This document shows, in pieces, positions 1 through 5,745 of a stretch of 8,308 nucleotides of DNA. The DNA lies in NCBI GenBank assembly GCA_964470285.1, contig CAYYBZ010000069.1:1-8308 (forward strand), written 5' to 3'. The position numbers and the translations under genes are program-made. Each line of letters begins with the position of its first letter. The first letter of the stretch is position 1. Under the pieces are notes generated by a model, which did no database searches, was not told the DNA's origin, and saw only the letters and a program-made list of their open reading frames with translations. This stretch comes from CAYYBZ01 sp964470285 [NCBI: uncultured Oligoflexia bacterium]. Its GTDB lineage: Bacteria > Bdellovibrionota_G > CAYYBZ01.

Positions 1-225
1 ACTTGCCTTTTTATCAAGGCTGGATCCTTCATTGTATGTGAATATCATTAGGCCGATTTCGGGGTTCTCTTTTGTAACTTCATAACCTTTATCAAGAGTA
101 ATAAATCTGTATGAACTTAAATAAAGGGATTCGGGCGAATAGCCGTAAAGCTTTTGCGCTGCGCCATAAACTTCCGACGATAAAAACAGTAAAACCGTTA
201 TAAGTAGTATTAATTTTTTAATCAT
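1..225 (-). CDS. Exported protein of unknown function, N-terminal part (truncated by window edge)
   Basis: Reading leftward from the ATG at 225-223 there is an unbroken frame of 75 codons that runs off the window at position 1, so the C-terminus is missing. The protein begins MIKKLILLITVLLFLSS, a basic start plus hydrophobic core typical of a Sec signal peptide, with a plausible cleavage after Gly21 (VYG|AAQ). No lipobox cysteine is seen. The mature part that follows (KLYGYSPESLYLSS, then a stretch containing NPEIGLMIFTYNEG) matches no family I can name. It looks like the start of a small periplasmic or outer-membrane-associated domain. No Shine-Dalgarno sequence is visible before the ATG. 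The gene is transcribed divergently from the zinc-ribbon gene at 354. A real exported protein is likely; its function is unknown. Confidence 0.72.
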   Translation of the reverse strand, partial: MIKKLILLITVLLFLSSEVYGAAQKLYGYSPESLYLSSYRFITLDKGYEVTKENPEIGLMIFTYNEGSSLDKKAS

Positions 226-353
226 AATTGCTAAATAATATTCTATATTAACAAATGTATAATATAAATCATTTAAGTTAAAGGTTTTAAAGAGCTTCTA
301 AGAAATTTTAAAAAGGGATATAATGTTTATAGCTGTAAGAATAAAGAAAAACA
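226..353. promoter_or_regulatory. Divergent intergenic region, very AT-rich
   Basis: This 128-bp gap separates the minus-strand exported protein from the plus-strand zinc-ribbon gene and must hold both promoters. Two exact TATAAT hexamers lie on the plus strand, at 258-263 and 319-324. Only the second has a tolerable -35 partner and suits the downstream gene. For the minus-strand gene several A/T hexamers could act as a -10 (for example TATTAT at 240-235), but none has a convincing -35 box. I see no strong dyad or terminator. Confidence 0.5.
296..324 (+). promoter_or_regulatory. Candidate sigma70-type promoter for the zinc-ribbon operon
   Basis: A perfect TATAAT (319-324) follows a weak -35 (TTCTAA, 296-301) with a 17-bp spacer. 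The predicted start of transcription is near 331, giving a leader of about 23 nt before the ATG at 354. The -10 is exact; the -35 is poor, so strength is uncertain. Confidence 0.45.
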
Positions 354-1460
354 ATGATAATTCAATGCACACATTGTAAGGCTAAATTCAGAATACCTGA
401 CTCCAAGGCCAAAAAGGATGAAATAAAGGCGCGTTGTGCCAAATGCGAACAGATTTTTGTTGCGCATAAGGGTAAAAATGCATTTCCCGAGAATAATAAA
501 ACCGGCCCGGAGGAGGCTGAAAAATCCGGCATAGATTCAATAACAAAAAATATAGAGGAAGAATTAAGTGCTTCGGATGTATCTGCTTCAGGCGAAGAGG
601 AGGATTTTTCATTCAGTGATTCCGATTTCGGCCTCGATAGTGAAGGCAATATACAAGGCTCCGACGATTCCATTGCTATAACAGGTAATACTCAGGATCA
701 GATAGAAGAGCAGGCTAAACCTGCTCAAGGAGACACTCATCAAAAATTAAAAGAGGAAGTATCTGAAGAATTGATAAAGGCCGAAACCATGGCAAATACT
801 CAGGCTTTACCTGAAAGCGAAATGTCCGAAGAAGATGTAAATAATAAATCCGTCACATATAGAGAAGTTTCGGAAAACGGTAAAGCAGTAGCCAAAATTC
901 AGCTAAAGAAAATTCCCATAGCGGGGCTTTCAGGTAAAACAAGGGTTCAGAAAAAAGAATGGATTCCCGGTAAATGGATTTATCTTTTATACCCGCTTGT
1001 TGTTTTTATAGCCGCCTTTTCGGGATTTATTGCGGCAGGTATTAATATTAATTTTAAAAATTTGGAACTCCTGCAATCAAAAGTTTCGCATACAATGAGC
1101 GGAGATTTCCTGGTTACGGATATATCCTCCGAAAACATTCAGACAGTATCCGGAGAAGATCTATATACAATATCCGGCTGGATTTTTAACAACACAGCAG
1201 AAAACGTCGGTAAAGTTGTTCTTGAAGCCGAACTTTATTCTAAAGAAAGACGGTTTATAATGAAGGAAAAGTTTCCCTGTTGTGTAAATCTGTCAAAAAT
1301 GTCGATTCACGAACTGTCTGTTTCCGATTCTTTTGAGCCGCTTTATACGGAAGATAAAGTTGTGAACCTTGAGTCGTATAAAAAATTACCTTTCACCCTT
1401 ATTTTCAAAAAGCCCGAAGAGGCGGTAGAGTCTTTTAGAATTAATATCATCAATGGATGA
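354..1460 (+). CDS. MJ0042-type zinc-ribbon, single-span membrane protein with DUF3426-like C-terminus
   Basis: The 368-residue protein starts with a zinc ribbon: Cys5-x2-Cys8 and Cys28-x2-Cys31 (MIIQCTHCKAKFRIP ... RCAKCEQIF), the MJ0042/zinc_ribbon_5 signature. Residues about 50-180 are low-complexity, acidic and probably disordered. Lysine- and arginine-rich sequence (about 181-207) precedes one transmembrane helix at about 208-230. The outer part (about 245-368) has the DUF3426 pattern: a beta-rich SGWIFNNTAENVGKV segment, a CCVNLSKMSIHEL segment where relatives commonly have CGN, and a closing LPFTLIFKKP ... FRINI. The family's role is not established; the layout fits a cytosolic metal- or nucleic-acid-sensing tip joined to a periplasmic domain. 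It overlaps the next gene by 8 bp, so the two are probably co-translated. The start has no clear Shine-Dalgarno but directly precedes the zinc ribbon, as usual in the family. Confidence 0.85.
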   Translation: MIIQCTHCKAKFRIPDSKAKKDEIKARCAKCEQIFVAHKGKNAFPENNKTGPEEAEKSGIDSITKNIEEELSASDVSASGEEEDFSFSDSDFGLDSEGNIQGSDDSIAITGNTQDQIEEQAKPAQGDTHQKLKEEVSEELIKAETMANTQALPESEMSEEDVNNKSVTYREVSENGKAVAKIQLKKIPIAGLSGKTRVQKKEWIPGKWIYLLYPLVVFIAAFSGFIAAGININFKNLELLQSKVSHTMSGDFLVTDISSENIQTVSGEDLYTISGWIFNNTAENVGKVVLEAELYSKERRFIMKEKFPCCVNLSKMSIHELSVSDSFEPLYTEDKVVNLESYKKLPFTLIFKKPEEAVESFRINIING

Positions 1461-2199
1461 TTACCGTAAAATAATCCAAAGTTTTATTTCCGAAATTGCA
1501 AGCATACAGGATATTACCATGCGTGCCCACCGCTTCAGTGAAAGAATCGTAAAATACGGTTTTAAAGAAATATCTTATATCCTGCATGAAATACTTAAGG
1601 GTAACGCTGAGGCAAAACCAAAACATAGAATGGTTTATATTTCTCTTATCAGAAACAGGGATATTATTTCTATTATAGGATATGACGAAATAGTTGCCGT
1701 ATATGACTATTCCAAACAGCAGGGTTTTGATATGGTAACGGATTTTCTTAAGGGAAGTACCGTAAGGAGAAAATCTGATATTGAAGCACAGACATCACCT
1801 CTGTCCGCAAAACTCAAGCATCTTACGCTCGGAGAGAAAAAGGCCCTAGCCAGACAAAAAGATTATGATCAGCTGGAGTTTTTACTTTTTGATAACGATC
1901 CCGTCGTAATCGAGAATATTCTGTTAAATCCCAAACTGACCGAAGAGGACGTTATTAAGGTGGCATCCAACAAAGCTTCGCCGCGGGAAGTTCTGGAAGT
2001 AATTTTTAAGAGTAATAAGTGGATTTCAAGATACAGAATTAAAAAAGCCTTAGTTTTTAACAACAACACACCGATAGATATTTCACTTAATCTGTGTAAT
2101 TTTCTTTTAAAAAAGGATTTGAAATTTATTATAAAGCAGTCGAATCTGGATACTTCAATAGTGGAAAGAGCAAAATCGGTATTGATTGAAAAAGATTAG
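1453..2199 (+). CDS. Uncharacterised helical-repeat protein
   Basis: This is a 248-residue soluble protein with no signal peptide or transmembrane segment. Its ATG lies 8 bp inside the end of the zinc-ribbon gene, in another frame, which indicates translational coupling. Residues 1-105 look helical. Residues about 125-245 consist of short amphipathic helices broken by Asn-Pro or Asn-Asn turns ([39 protein letters not shown]). This resembles HEAT-like, leucine-rich-repeat-variant or DUF2336-type repeats, which usually serve as protein-binding scaffolds. I see no catalytic motif. A partnership with the cytoplasmic half of the preceding membrane protein is an inference from the overlap only. The stop codon (TAG, 2197-2199) overlaps the stop of the converging tatA. 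The gene is certainly real; its function is unknown. Confidence 0.8.
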   Translation: MDDYRKIIQSFISEIASIQDITMRAHRFSERIVKYGFKEISYILHEILKGNAEAKPKHRMVYISLIRNRDIISIIGYDEIVAVYDYSKQQGFDMVTDFLKGSTVRRKSDIEAQTSPLSAKLKHLTLGEKKALARQKDYDQLEFLLFDNDPVVIENILLNPKLTEEDVIKVASNKASPREVLEVIFKSNKWISRYRIKKALVFNNNTPIDISLNLCNFLLKKDLKFIIKQSNLDTSIVERAKSVLIEKD

Positions 2200-2387
2200 G
2201 AGCTTTTGTTCTCTGTGCTGTCCTGTTTGTCGTCTTCGGATTTGTTTGAATTTCCCTTTACGGCTTTTTGAAAATTCTTTATGCCTTTACCCAGGCTTTC
2301 TCCAAGCTGTGGAATCCTGGATGCTCCGAACACAAGCAGAAGTATTATAAGAATTATTAAGATTTCAGCCCAACCTAATCCAAACAT
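2196..2387 (-). CDS. tatA: Sec-independent (twin-arginine) translocase subunit TatA
   Basis: This 63-residue protein matches the TatA/TatE layout. A short N-terminal membrane helix (about residues 5-20, [16 protein letters not shown]) is followed by the Phe20-Gly21 hinge, then an amphipathic helix along the membrane face (about 23-44, [20 protein letters not shown]) and a charged, disordered tail (about 45-63). TatA oligomers form the pore that moves folded proteins across the inner membrane together with TatC. It is the last gene of the five-gene operon, 23 nt after the thiamine-binding protein gene, and has the strong Shine-Dalgarno GGAGG 5 nt before its ATG. No tatB or tatC lies next to it in this window, so they must be encoded elsewhere. 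TatB is unlikely because the protein is short and has the SRIP/FG hinge typical of TatA. Confidence 0.93.
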   Translation of the reverse strand: MFGLGWAEILIILIILLLVFGASRIPQLGESLGKGIKNFQKAVKGNSNKSEDDKQDSTENKSS

Positions 2388-2392
2388 TACTG

Positions 2393-2397
2393 CCTCC
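2393..2397 (-). promoter_or_regulatory. Strong ribosome-binding site of tatA
   Basis: GGAGG on the minus strand lies 5 nt upstream of the ATG at 2387-2385. It fixes the start and allows translation of tatA independent of the upstream gene. Confidence 0.8.
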
Positions 2398-2410
2398 GGT
2401 TTGAAGGAAT

Positions 2411-2704
2411 TTATTTTAAATGTTTTTTAACAGACTCAACCTTACCTTTAAGCCTGCCTTTAGAATGTTTTCTATCGTCAATTTTAATTACAGTATAAAC
2501 CCGATCACTATACTCCAGCATACGCATATGACACTTTTTGATCAAATCAAATACATCTTCGGTGTCACCCTCTATAAGAGTACCCATGGCGTGCGTTTGA
2601 TGTTCTAAGCCGGAATCATTAACTATTTCAAGAACTTTGGCAACATATTCGCTCAAATTACCGCCTCCCTTGTCAACCGGTGCTATACTAAAATCAGCCA
2701 GCAT
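2411..2704 (-). CDS. MTH1187/UPF0045 family thiamine-binding protein (YqgV-like)
   Basis: A 97-residue protein beginning [20 protein letters not shown], with [10 protein letters not shown] in the middle and [19 protein letters not shown] near the end. These are the conserved blocks of the UPF0045 (DUF77, MTH1187/YqgV) family. Members have a ferredoxin-like fold, assemble as tetramers, and structurally studied relatives bind thiamine-like ligands; their physiological role is still vague. I chose the ATG at 2704 over the one at 2713. AAGGA sits 8 nt before the former but abuts the latter, and family members begin ML-[AE]-x-[FI]-S. The gene starts inside the end of the CDP-alcohol phosphatidyltransferase gene (11-bp overlap), which implies coupled translation. 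Function in an envelope-leaning operon is unexplained. Confidence 0.9.
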   Translation of the reverse strand: MLADFSIAPVDKGGGNLSEYVAKVLEIVNDSGLEHQTHAMGTLIEGDTEDVFDLIKKCHMRMLEYSDRVYTVIKIDDRKHSKGRLKGKVESVKKHLK

Positions 2705-3242
2705 TTTTAACATCCTTGTTTTTCATTAGTGATAAAAAGTTAATAAAGTACGAAACAAATGAAATTGCAGTAAAGATAGCGCATATAATAATTGCAATTG
2801 AAATATAAGCCTTAAGATTGAAAAAAGCCAGATGAAAAATTCCAAGAAAAATGATCAATCCCTGCATTAGCGCTGCCGCTCTTCCGAAAATATTGGGTTT
2901 TGGATTCCATCTGGCATTTTTCTGATGAAGAATAAGAGCGGCTGTAAATAGGCCGACATCCCTGACTGCGATTAGAATGAAGTACCAGGGAGGAATTACA
3001 GCTTTTACCAGTAAAAGAGTATTCCCCGTGAAAATCATAATTTTATCCGTCATGGGGTCTAAAAATGCCCCGACTCTTGTTTTCTGATTGAACTTCCTTG
3101 CAACGTATCCGTCAGCTATATCGGTTAAACAGGCAAAGCCTATCAGGGCAAGTGTTATTGAATAGGCGCCCTTAAAGAAAAATATTACCATCGGGATTAA
3201 GCTTATAAGCCTTAAAGATGTGAGAAGATTTGCGTAGTTCAT
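2694..3242 (-). CDS. CDP-alcohol phosphatidyltransferase (PgsA-like; possibly cardiolipin-synthase type)
   Basis: A 182-residue polytopic membrane enzyme carrying the full family signature D-x2-D-G-x2-A-R-x8-G-x3-D-x3-D: Asp41, Asp44, Gly45, Ala48, Arg49, Gly58, Asp62 and Asp66. The aspartates hold two metal ions, and Asp66 is expected to be the catalytic base. The family exchanges CMP on CDP-diacylglycerol for an alcohol. With glycerol-3-phosphate this gives phosphatidylglycerophosphate (PgsA), the route to phosphatidylglycerol. The length and start (MNYANLLTSLRL) suit PgsA, but the second half reads AVRDVGLFTAALI where classical PgsA has Arg-Glu and a Gly-Leu-Arg. A cardiolipin-synthase or other acceptor is therefore possible and I give no gene symbol. 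The ATG overlaps the stop of the upstream gene (ATGA), with GAGGA 4 nt before it. Confidence 0.88.
   Translation of the reverse strand: MNYANLLTSLRLISLIPMVIFFFKGAYSITLALIGFACLTDIADGYVARKFNQKTRVGAFLDPMTDKIMIFTGNTLLLVKAVIPPWYFILIAVRDVGLFTAALILHQKNARWNPKPNIFGRAAALMQGLIIFLGIFHLAFFNLKAYISIAIIICAIFTAISFVSYFINFLSLMKNKDVKNAG
2713..2717 (-). promoter_or_regulatory. Ribosome-binding site that decides the start of the UPF0045 gene
   Basis: AAGGA on the minus strand, inside the upstream gene, lies 8 nt before the ATG at 2704. The alternative ATG at 2713 overlaps this site and could not use it. Confidence 0.65.
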
Positions 3243-4459
3243 TTAATCCTCAGAACAATATGATTTTGTGAATCTGCCGTAACGCTTAAGTTTTTATCTT
3301 TTATTTTTATAAGTTCGAGCATGTTAAACAATTGTTCCGGATTTCCGTTTAGTTCCACCTTCCACCTGAAAAGGCCTTTACGCATAGAGTATTCGAGTAT
3401 TGAGGGGATGATCGTATTGAATTTATGGATGGCCTCTTTGACTGTTTGATAGTCGTTGTAAGAATACAGCCCTTCAAGGTCAATATCGACCGTCTTGATG
3501 TCTGCCTGCGAAAGCTGCCATTTTGGAAGAAAAGATTCAACGAGATCTCCGGCGAACTCATCGACGAAAGAACGTATTGCTTCATGCTCGGTTATCTTTT
3601 CGCCCATATTGCGTGATTTTTTAACTGCCCAGGCCACATTAAATGATTTTTTGATATTGGATAAGGATGTTGTGTCGTTAAGATTTACAACCTTGACCGA
3701 AAGATGTGCGGTTGCCGTTTGAGATTTTTTGCTTTTGATTTTTTTATCCAGCCTTGATGTCCCTATTATGAGAACATCACCCAGATGCATATTCTTTATC
3801 GCCTCTATATCACCCTTAAGTATGTTCTTTTTTAGTGATATCTGATAGGACTGCATTTTTGAAATAAATGAAGCTCTTTTTACAAGCTCGAAATCCATTG
3901 CCTTAAGCCGGTTTTCCAGTTTAAGGCTTAAGGGCGTATCCTTTAATGTGGTTTTGCCGTCTTCGGAAAGCCACCAGCTTTGTGTATTTACCTCATTCAC
4001 AGACGAAACACTGTCCGAGATAAGAAAGAGCAATTTGGGTTTTTTAGTAGAAGTGACGGTCAGGCCGAGGTTTTTTAGCTTTTGAGCAATTAAATCCGTT
4101 TTTAGTTTTACTTCCGCTGTTATTTTATAAAAACCTTCGTTAGAGTCCTCTTCCTTAATTCTGTAGTTTTTCAGATAAATACTGTAATTATCGTAAATCT
4201 TATTTTTAAGTACGCCGTAATTAAGTTCAAATATTCTTTTTGATGTGTTCTGAGCGACAAACTGTCTTAGAGCATCGGTTAAGCATTCTTTGAGGGCTTC
4301 TTTTCGGGATATTGCTTTATTCGATCTCAAAATTTCACTCTGACCGAAGGAGAGAATAACATCGCTTTTTTTAGTCTCATTCTGGGCCAAAACGCCTTGA
4401 GAAATAATGAGTGCAGTTAAGATCAGGGTTATTGAAAGAATTTTCATAGAGCCATTCAT
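3239..4459 (-). CDS. Exported protein with FlgT-N-like domain, function unassigned
   Basis: A 406-residue protein with a Sec signal peptide: hydrophobic core at about residues 7-20, likely cleavage after Ala25 (VLA|QNE). There is no lipobox cysteine. Residues about 45-120 (ISRKEALKECLTDALRQFV, then YRIKEEDSNEGFYKITAEV) have the alternating helix/strand pattern of the FlgT N-terminal or LPP20-like domain, found in periplasmic flagellar-ring and other envelope proteins. A middle alpha/beta part (about 140-300) includes LGDVLIIGTSRLD and resembles the nucleotide-free middle domain of FlgT. The end (about 315-406) looks like a small ferredoxin-like alpha/beta domain. No flagellar genes are in view, so a flagellar role is not supported. 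The start overlaps the epimerase stop (ATGA); Met5 (4447) would leave the signal peptide intact and is an alternative start. The FlgT match is by pattern only. Confidence 0.75.
   Translation of the reverse strand: MNGSMKILSITLILTALIISQGVLAQNETKKSDVILSFGQSEILRSNKAISRKEALKECLTDALRQFVAQNTSKRIFELNYGVLKNKIYDNYSIYLKNYRIKEEDSNEGFYKITAEVKLKTDLIAQKLKNLGLTVTSTKKPKLLFLISDSVSSVNEVNTQSWWLSEDGKTTLKDTPLSLKLENRLKAMDFELVKRASFISKMQSYQISLKKNILKGDIEAIKNMHLGDVLIIGTSRLDKKIKSKKSQTATAHLSVKVVNLNDTTSLSNIKKSFNVAWAVKKSRNMGEKITEHEAIRSFVDEFAGDLVESFLPKWQLSQADIKTVDIDLEGLYSYNDYQTVKEAIHKFNTIIPSILEYSMRKGLFRWKVELNGNPEQLFNMLELIKIKDKNLSVTADSQNHIVLRIK
3247..3251 (-). promoter_or_regulatory. Ribosome-binding site of the CDP-alcohol phosphatidyltransferase gene
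   Basis: GAGGA on the minus strand, inside the last codons of the upstream gene, lies 4 nt before the ATG at 3242-3240. Together with the ATGA overlap it supports re-initiation by terminating ribosomes. Confidence 0.65.
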
Positions 4460-5415
4460 TTCATTTGAGATTTATACCACTTTATAGTTTCTATCAATCC
4501 TGTTTCCATATCATATTCCGGCGCATAACCGAGAATTTCTCTTGCTTTTTCAATGTTAGGGACCCTAAGCTCCACATCAGCATAATCCCATTTTTTATGT
4601 CTTAGATCAGATTTTGAACCCGAAAGTCTTACAATTTCTTTTGCTAACGAATATATGGTAAGAGTGTTTTTTGGGTTGCCTATATTAAAGCTGTGACCGA
4701 TTGCATTTTCCTCTTCCATACACAGAAGAAGCCCTACTATAAAATCATCAATATAGCACCATGATCTTATCTGATCTCCGTCATTGTGGATTTCTATATC
4801 TTTGTCTTTTAAGGCCCTTACTACGAATTCATGTATCGCGCCTTTGCCCACCTGATTGGGTCCGAATACGTTAAAGGGCCTGACAGAGATTGCCGGGAGC
4901 CCGGTTTCCTTGTGATAGTTATGTGCCATATGCTCGGTTGCCAGCTTGCTAACTGCATATGTCCATCTGGCCTCGCCTACAGCTCCCAGGGTCGTTGATC
5001 CGCCTTCCGAGATTTTATAGGAATATACTCCGAAAACCTCTGACGTTGAAACGTCAATAAATCTCTGACATTTGTTAAGGGTTAGGGAAGCTTCCAGGGC
5101 ATTAAATGTGCCGAGAATTGCTGTTTTCATTGTTAAAACCGGCAGCTTCATAACAGTGTCGACTCCTGCGATGCTCGCTAAATGAACAACCATATCGCAG
5201 CCCGCCATGGCTTTCTTCATATGTGAATAATCAAGTACGTCGCCTTTTTCTATATGTATATTCTTGTGGTCGGCAATCGGAATATTGCTAATTGCATCCC
5301 GATGAAAATTGTCAAAGATAACAACCTCGTTTTCATTATCTATTAAGACCTTTGCTAAATGAGATCCTATAAATCCGGCGCCTCCGGTTATAAATATTCT
5401 TTTACCTTTTATCAA
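4456..5415 (-). CDS. NAD-dependent epimerase/dehydratase (extended SDR, ArnA/UXS-like motifs)
   Basis: A 319-residue extended short-chain dehydrogenase. The Rossmann nucleotide site is TGGAGFIGSH at residues 10-19, Asp35 ends the second strand (VVIFDN), and Asp59 lies in GDVLD. Catalytic residues are Ser/Thr in STSEVFG (123-129) and the Tyr153-x3-Lys157 pair in RWTYAVSK. Substrate-side motifs are RPFNVFGPNQ (179-188) and RSWCYIDD (217-224). Family members act on NDP-sugars as epimerases, dehydratases or decarboxylases. The ARWTYAVSK and TSEVFG stretches resemble UDP-xylose synthase and the ArnA decarboxylase, but the substrate cannot be fixed from sequence. It is the first gene of the five-gene operon. 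The start is TTG at 5415, backed by AGGAG 6 nt upstream; no ATG lies near it. The likely pathway is cell-surface or modified-sugar synthesis. Confidence 0.92.
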   Translation of the reverse strand: MIKGKRIFITGGAGFIGSHLAKVLIDNENEVVIFDNFHRDAISNIPIADHKNIHIEKGDVLDYSHMKKAMAGCDMVVHLASIAGVDTVMKLPVLTMKTAILGTFNALEASLTLNKCQRFIDVSTSEVFGVYSYKISEGGSTTLGAVGEARWTYAVSKLATEHMAHNYHKETGLPAISVRPFNVFGPNQVGKGAIHEFVVRALKDKDIEIHNDGDQIRSWCYIDDFIVGLLLCMEEENAIGHSFNIGNPKNTLTIYSLAKEIVRLSGSKSDLRHKKWDYADVELRVPNIEKAREILGYAPEYDMETGLIETIKWYKSQMK

Positions 5416-5421
5416 TTAAGA

Positions 5422-5426
5422 CTCCT
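5422..5426 (-). promoter_or_regulatory. Ribosome-binding site supporting the TTG start of the epimerase
   Basis: AGGAG on the minus strand lies 6 nt before the TTG at 5415-5413. The protein then begins two residues before the conserved KGKRIFITGG strand, so this start is well supported despite the rare codon. Confidence 0.78.
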
Positions 5427-5449
5427 ACAAATCAGATATAAAGTGAATT

Positions 5450-5477
5450 TTTATATCAAATACAAAATAAAAACCAA
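5450..5477 (-). promoter_or_regulatory. Candidate promoter of the five-gene minus-strand operon
   Basis: On the minus strand TTGGTT (5477-5472) and TATAAA (5455-5450) are separated by 16 bp. Transcription would start near 5443, leaving a leader of about 28 nt that contains the AGGAG ribosome-binding site. Position and spacing are good; the surrounding DNA is A/T-rich enough to give such matches by chance. Confidence 0.45.
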
Positions 5478-5550
5478 TATTATCAGGTAAAAAAGTTATT
5501 GTTAATACAATTAGCGGATTTGGAAAAATCATGTTCCGGCTTACGGACGA

Positions 5551-5570
5551 TAGTCTAAAATAGTCTAAAA
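5551..5570. repeat. Perfect tandem direct repeat, 2 x 10 bp
   Basis: TAGTCTAAAA occurs twice in immediate succession. Ten base pairs is close to one helical turn, so the two copies face the same side of the DNA, as in many operator sites bound by dimeric or paired regulators. It lies about 108 bp upstream of the predicted epimerase-operon start and about 120 bp upstream of the predicted regulator-gene start. It may equally be a slippage duplication. Confidence 0.8.
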
Positions 5571-5652
5571 AAGAAAACAAGCGTATGTTTAACATTACTT
5601 GAAACGGGTTAACTGTAGGGGATTAAAAGATTATTTGTCTGTGTTGATTTGA

Positions 5653-5667
5653 TTAAGGCGTTAAGGC
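5653..5667 (+). repeat. Tandem TTAAGGC direct repeat overlapping the -35 region
   Basis: TTAAGGC is found at 5653-5659 and again at 5661-5667, an 8-bp period, just upstream of the TATAAT at 5679. The pair covers the place where a -35 box should be, and the hexamer there (AGGCGT) is poor, so activator binding is plausible. The same 7-mer is common elsewhere in the window, which weakens the case for a dedicated operator. Confidence 0.55.
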
Positions 5668-5684
5668 TTGAATTTTATTATAAT
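5656..5684 (+). promoter_or_regulatory. Candidate promoter of the response-regulator gene
   Basis: An exact TATAAT lies at 5679-5684; the position 17 bp upstream (5656-5661, AGGCGT) is a very weak -35. The predicted transcript begins near 5691. This argues against the upstream in-frame TTG at 5668 as a start, since that codon would not be transcribed. Confidence 0.45.
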
Positions 5685-5745
5685 ATGGTTTAAAAGTGAA
5701 TCCTGCCGTTGGTTTTTTGTTATGATTCAAAGAGCAAAAAAAGTA

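Larger units (their letters stand above)
5416..5745. promoter_or_regulatory. Divergent control region between epimerase operon and response regulator
   Basis: This 330-bp stretch is the only long non-coding region in the window. It holds the epimerase ribosome-binding site and promoter on its left, a perfect tandem 10-bp repeat (5551-5570), a weak dyad (TCCG/CGGA, 5535-5547), a tandem TTAAGGC pair (5653-5667) and a TATAAT for the response-regulator gene (5679-5684). Short open frames here (for example ATG at 5531, 10 codons) lack ribosome-binding sites. I see no RNA gene, riboswitch or terminator. Confidence 0.6.

Noticed and set aside
323-379. An 18-codon open frame (ATG at 323) overlapping the zinc-ribbon start
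   Set aside because: Its ATG lies inside the TATAAT at 319-324, so it would precede the transcript start.
362-673. Minus-strand open frames opposite the zinc-ribbon gene (362-673, 388-612)
   Set aside because: Serine- and leucine-rich composition with no family signature; they are antisense to a well-supported gene.
2420-2608. Plus-strand open frame opposite the UPF0045 gene
   Set aside because: It lies wholly antisense to a conserved protein and has no recognisable motif or ribosome-binding site.
3349-3722. Several open frames (3349-3585 minus; 3425-3616 and 3495-3722 plus) within the FlgT-N-like gene
   Set aside because: They conflict with a long frame that has a signal peptide and operon overlaps at both ends.
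5535-5547. Dyad TCCG-GCTTA-CGGA in the divergent region
   Set aside because: A 4-bp stem is too short to claim as an operator or structured RNA on its own; it is mentioned only as context for the tandem repeat.
5668-5745. N-terminal extension of the response regulator from TTG 5668 or ATG 5722
   Set aside because: The TTG lies upstream of and the extension includes the probable -10 box at 5679-5684; neither start has a ribosome-binding site, and receivers normally begin a few residues before the first strand, as with ATG 5746.
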